Below, in pieces: positions 12,446-12,534 of a DNA stretch of 12,534 nucleotides. Position 1 is the stretch's first letter. Each line of letters begins with the position of its first letter. Under the pieces are notes generated by a model that had not been told where the DNA came from, ran no database searches, and saw nothing but the letters and a program-made list of their open reading frames with translations. Origin of the DNA: JBMOLL01 sp049325415 (GTDB taxonomy: Bacteria > Bacteroidota > Bacteroidia > Bacteroidales > GCA-2748055); contig JBMOLL010000054.1 of NCBI GenBank assembly GCA_049325415.1, positions 1 to 12,534 on the forward strand, given 5' to 3'. The translations under genes were made by a program, and so were the position numbers.

Positions 12446-12534
12446 ATTAATAAAATTAGCACATTGGTTAAATTTTTTAAGTTTCGGACTGATTTTTTGG
12501 ACTTTTTAAAGCAGGGAGCAAACTTTCTGAGGTA

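Noticed and set aside
12478..12485. TAAGTTTC as a promoter for a gene beyond the window
   Set aside because: It is a one-mismatch -7 box with no -33 element at a suitable distance in an AT-rich stretch, and no start codon in a convincing frame follows before the window ends.

Overview
The window reads as a chromosomal segment from a member of the Bacteroidota, probably Bacteroidales-like. The evidence is gene content (a START-like protein beside a single LptF/LptG-type permease, a fused RibBA, a FlgJ-like glucosaminidase with LysM repeats), the lack of Shine-Dalgarno sequences, and several boxes matching the Bacteroidota -7 promoter consensus TAnnTTTG. Coding DNA is GC-rich while several intergenic stretches are AT-rich. 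No plasmid, phage or defence island is visible.

Left end (1-1066). This is a structured non-coding region around a minus-strand elongator tRNA-Met(CAU) at 571-644. Downstream of the tRNA, in its own direction, lie two 177/178-bp tandem units. Each begins with the last 17 nt of the tRNA, and every tRNA end, complete or partial, is followed by a strong intrinsic terminator. Each unit also contains a 132-bp palindromic element with terminal inverted repeats. Upstream of the tRNA are two tRNA-Met-like relics interrupted by perfect palindromes in the D loop and at the anticodon arm, preceded by a plausible promoter. This is the least explained part of the window.

Central plus-strand block (1067-7581). 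A START-like protein gene is followed by a tightly packed run: LptG-like permease, GT4 glycosyltransferase, GT2 membrane glycosyltransferase, ribBA and fmt. Gaps are 1 bp or negative, so the five genes are probably one operon with translational coupling. It joins envelope polysaccharide/LPS work (permease and two glycosyltransferases) to riboflavin synthesis and initiator-tRNA formylation.

Minus-strand block (7582-9357). A 166-residue orphan core-binding (SAM-like) domain of the tyrosine recombinase type, without a catalytic domain, abuts fmt tail to tail with no gap and has a good promoter of its own. A secreted glucosaminidase with two LysM domains follows. A degenerate inverted repeat of the 'ccacggagacacggag' type lies between them.

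Right block (9588-12534). A MATE transporter and a cytidylate-kinase-like protein overlap by an ATGA junction. After a 258-bp gap comes a tetrameric-type cytidine deaminase, then an AT-rich tail with a perfect 11-bp stem hairpin. No complete novel system can be shown from the sequence alone. The best candidates for follow-up are the tRNA-Met repeat/relic locus and the orphan recombinase-type DNA-binding protein.
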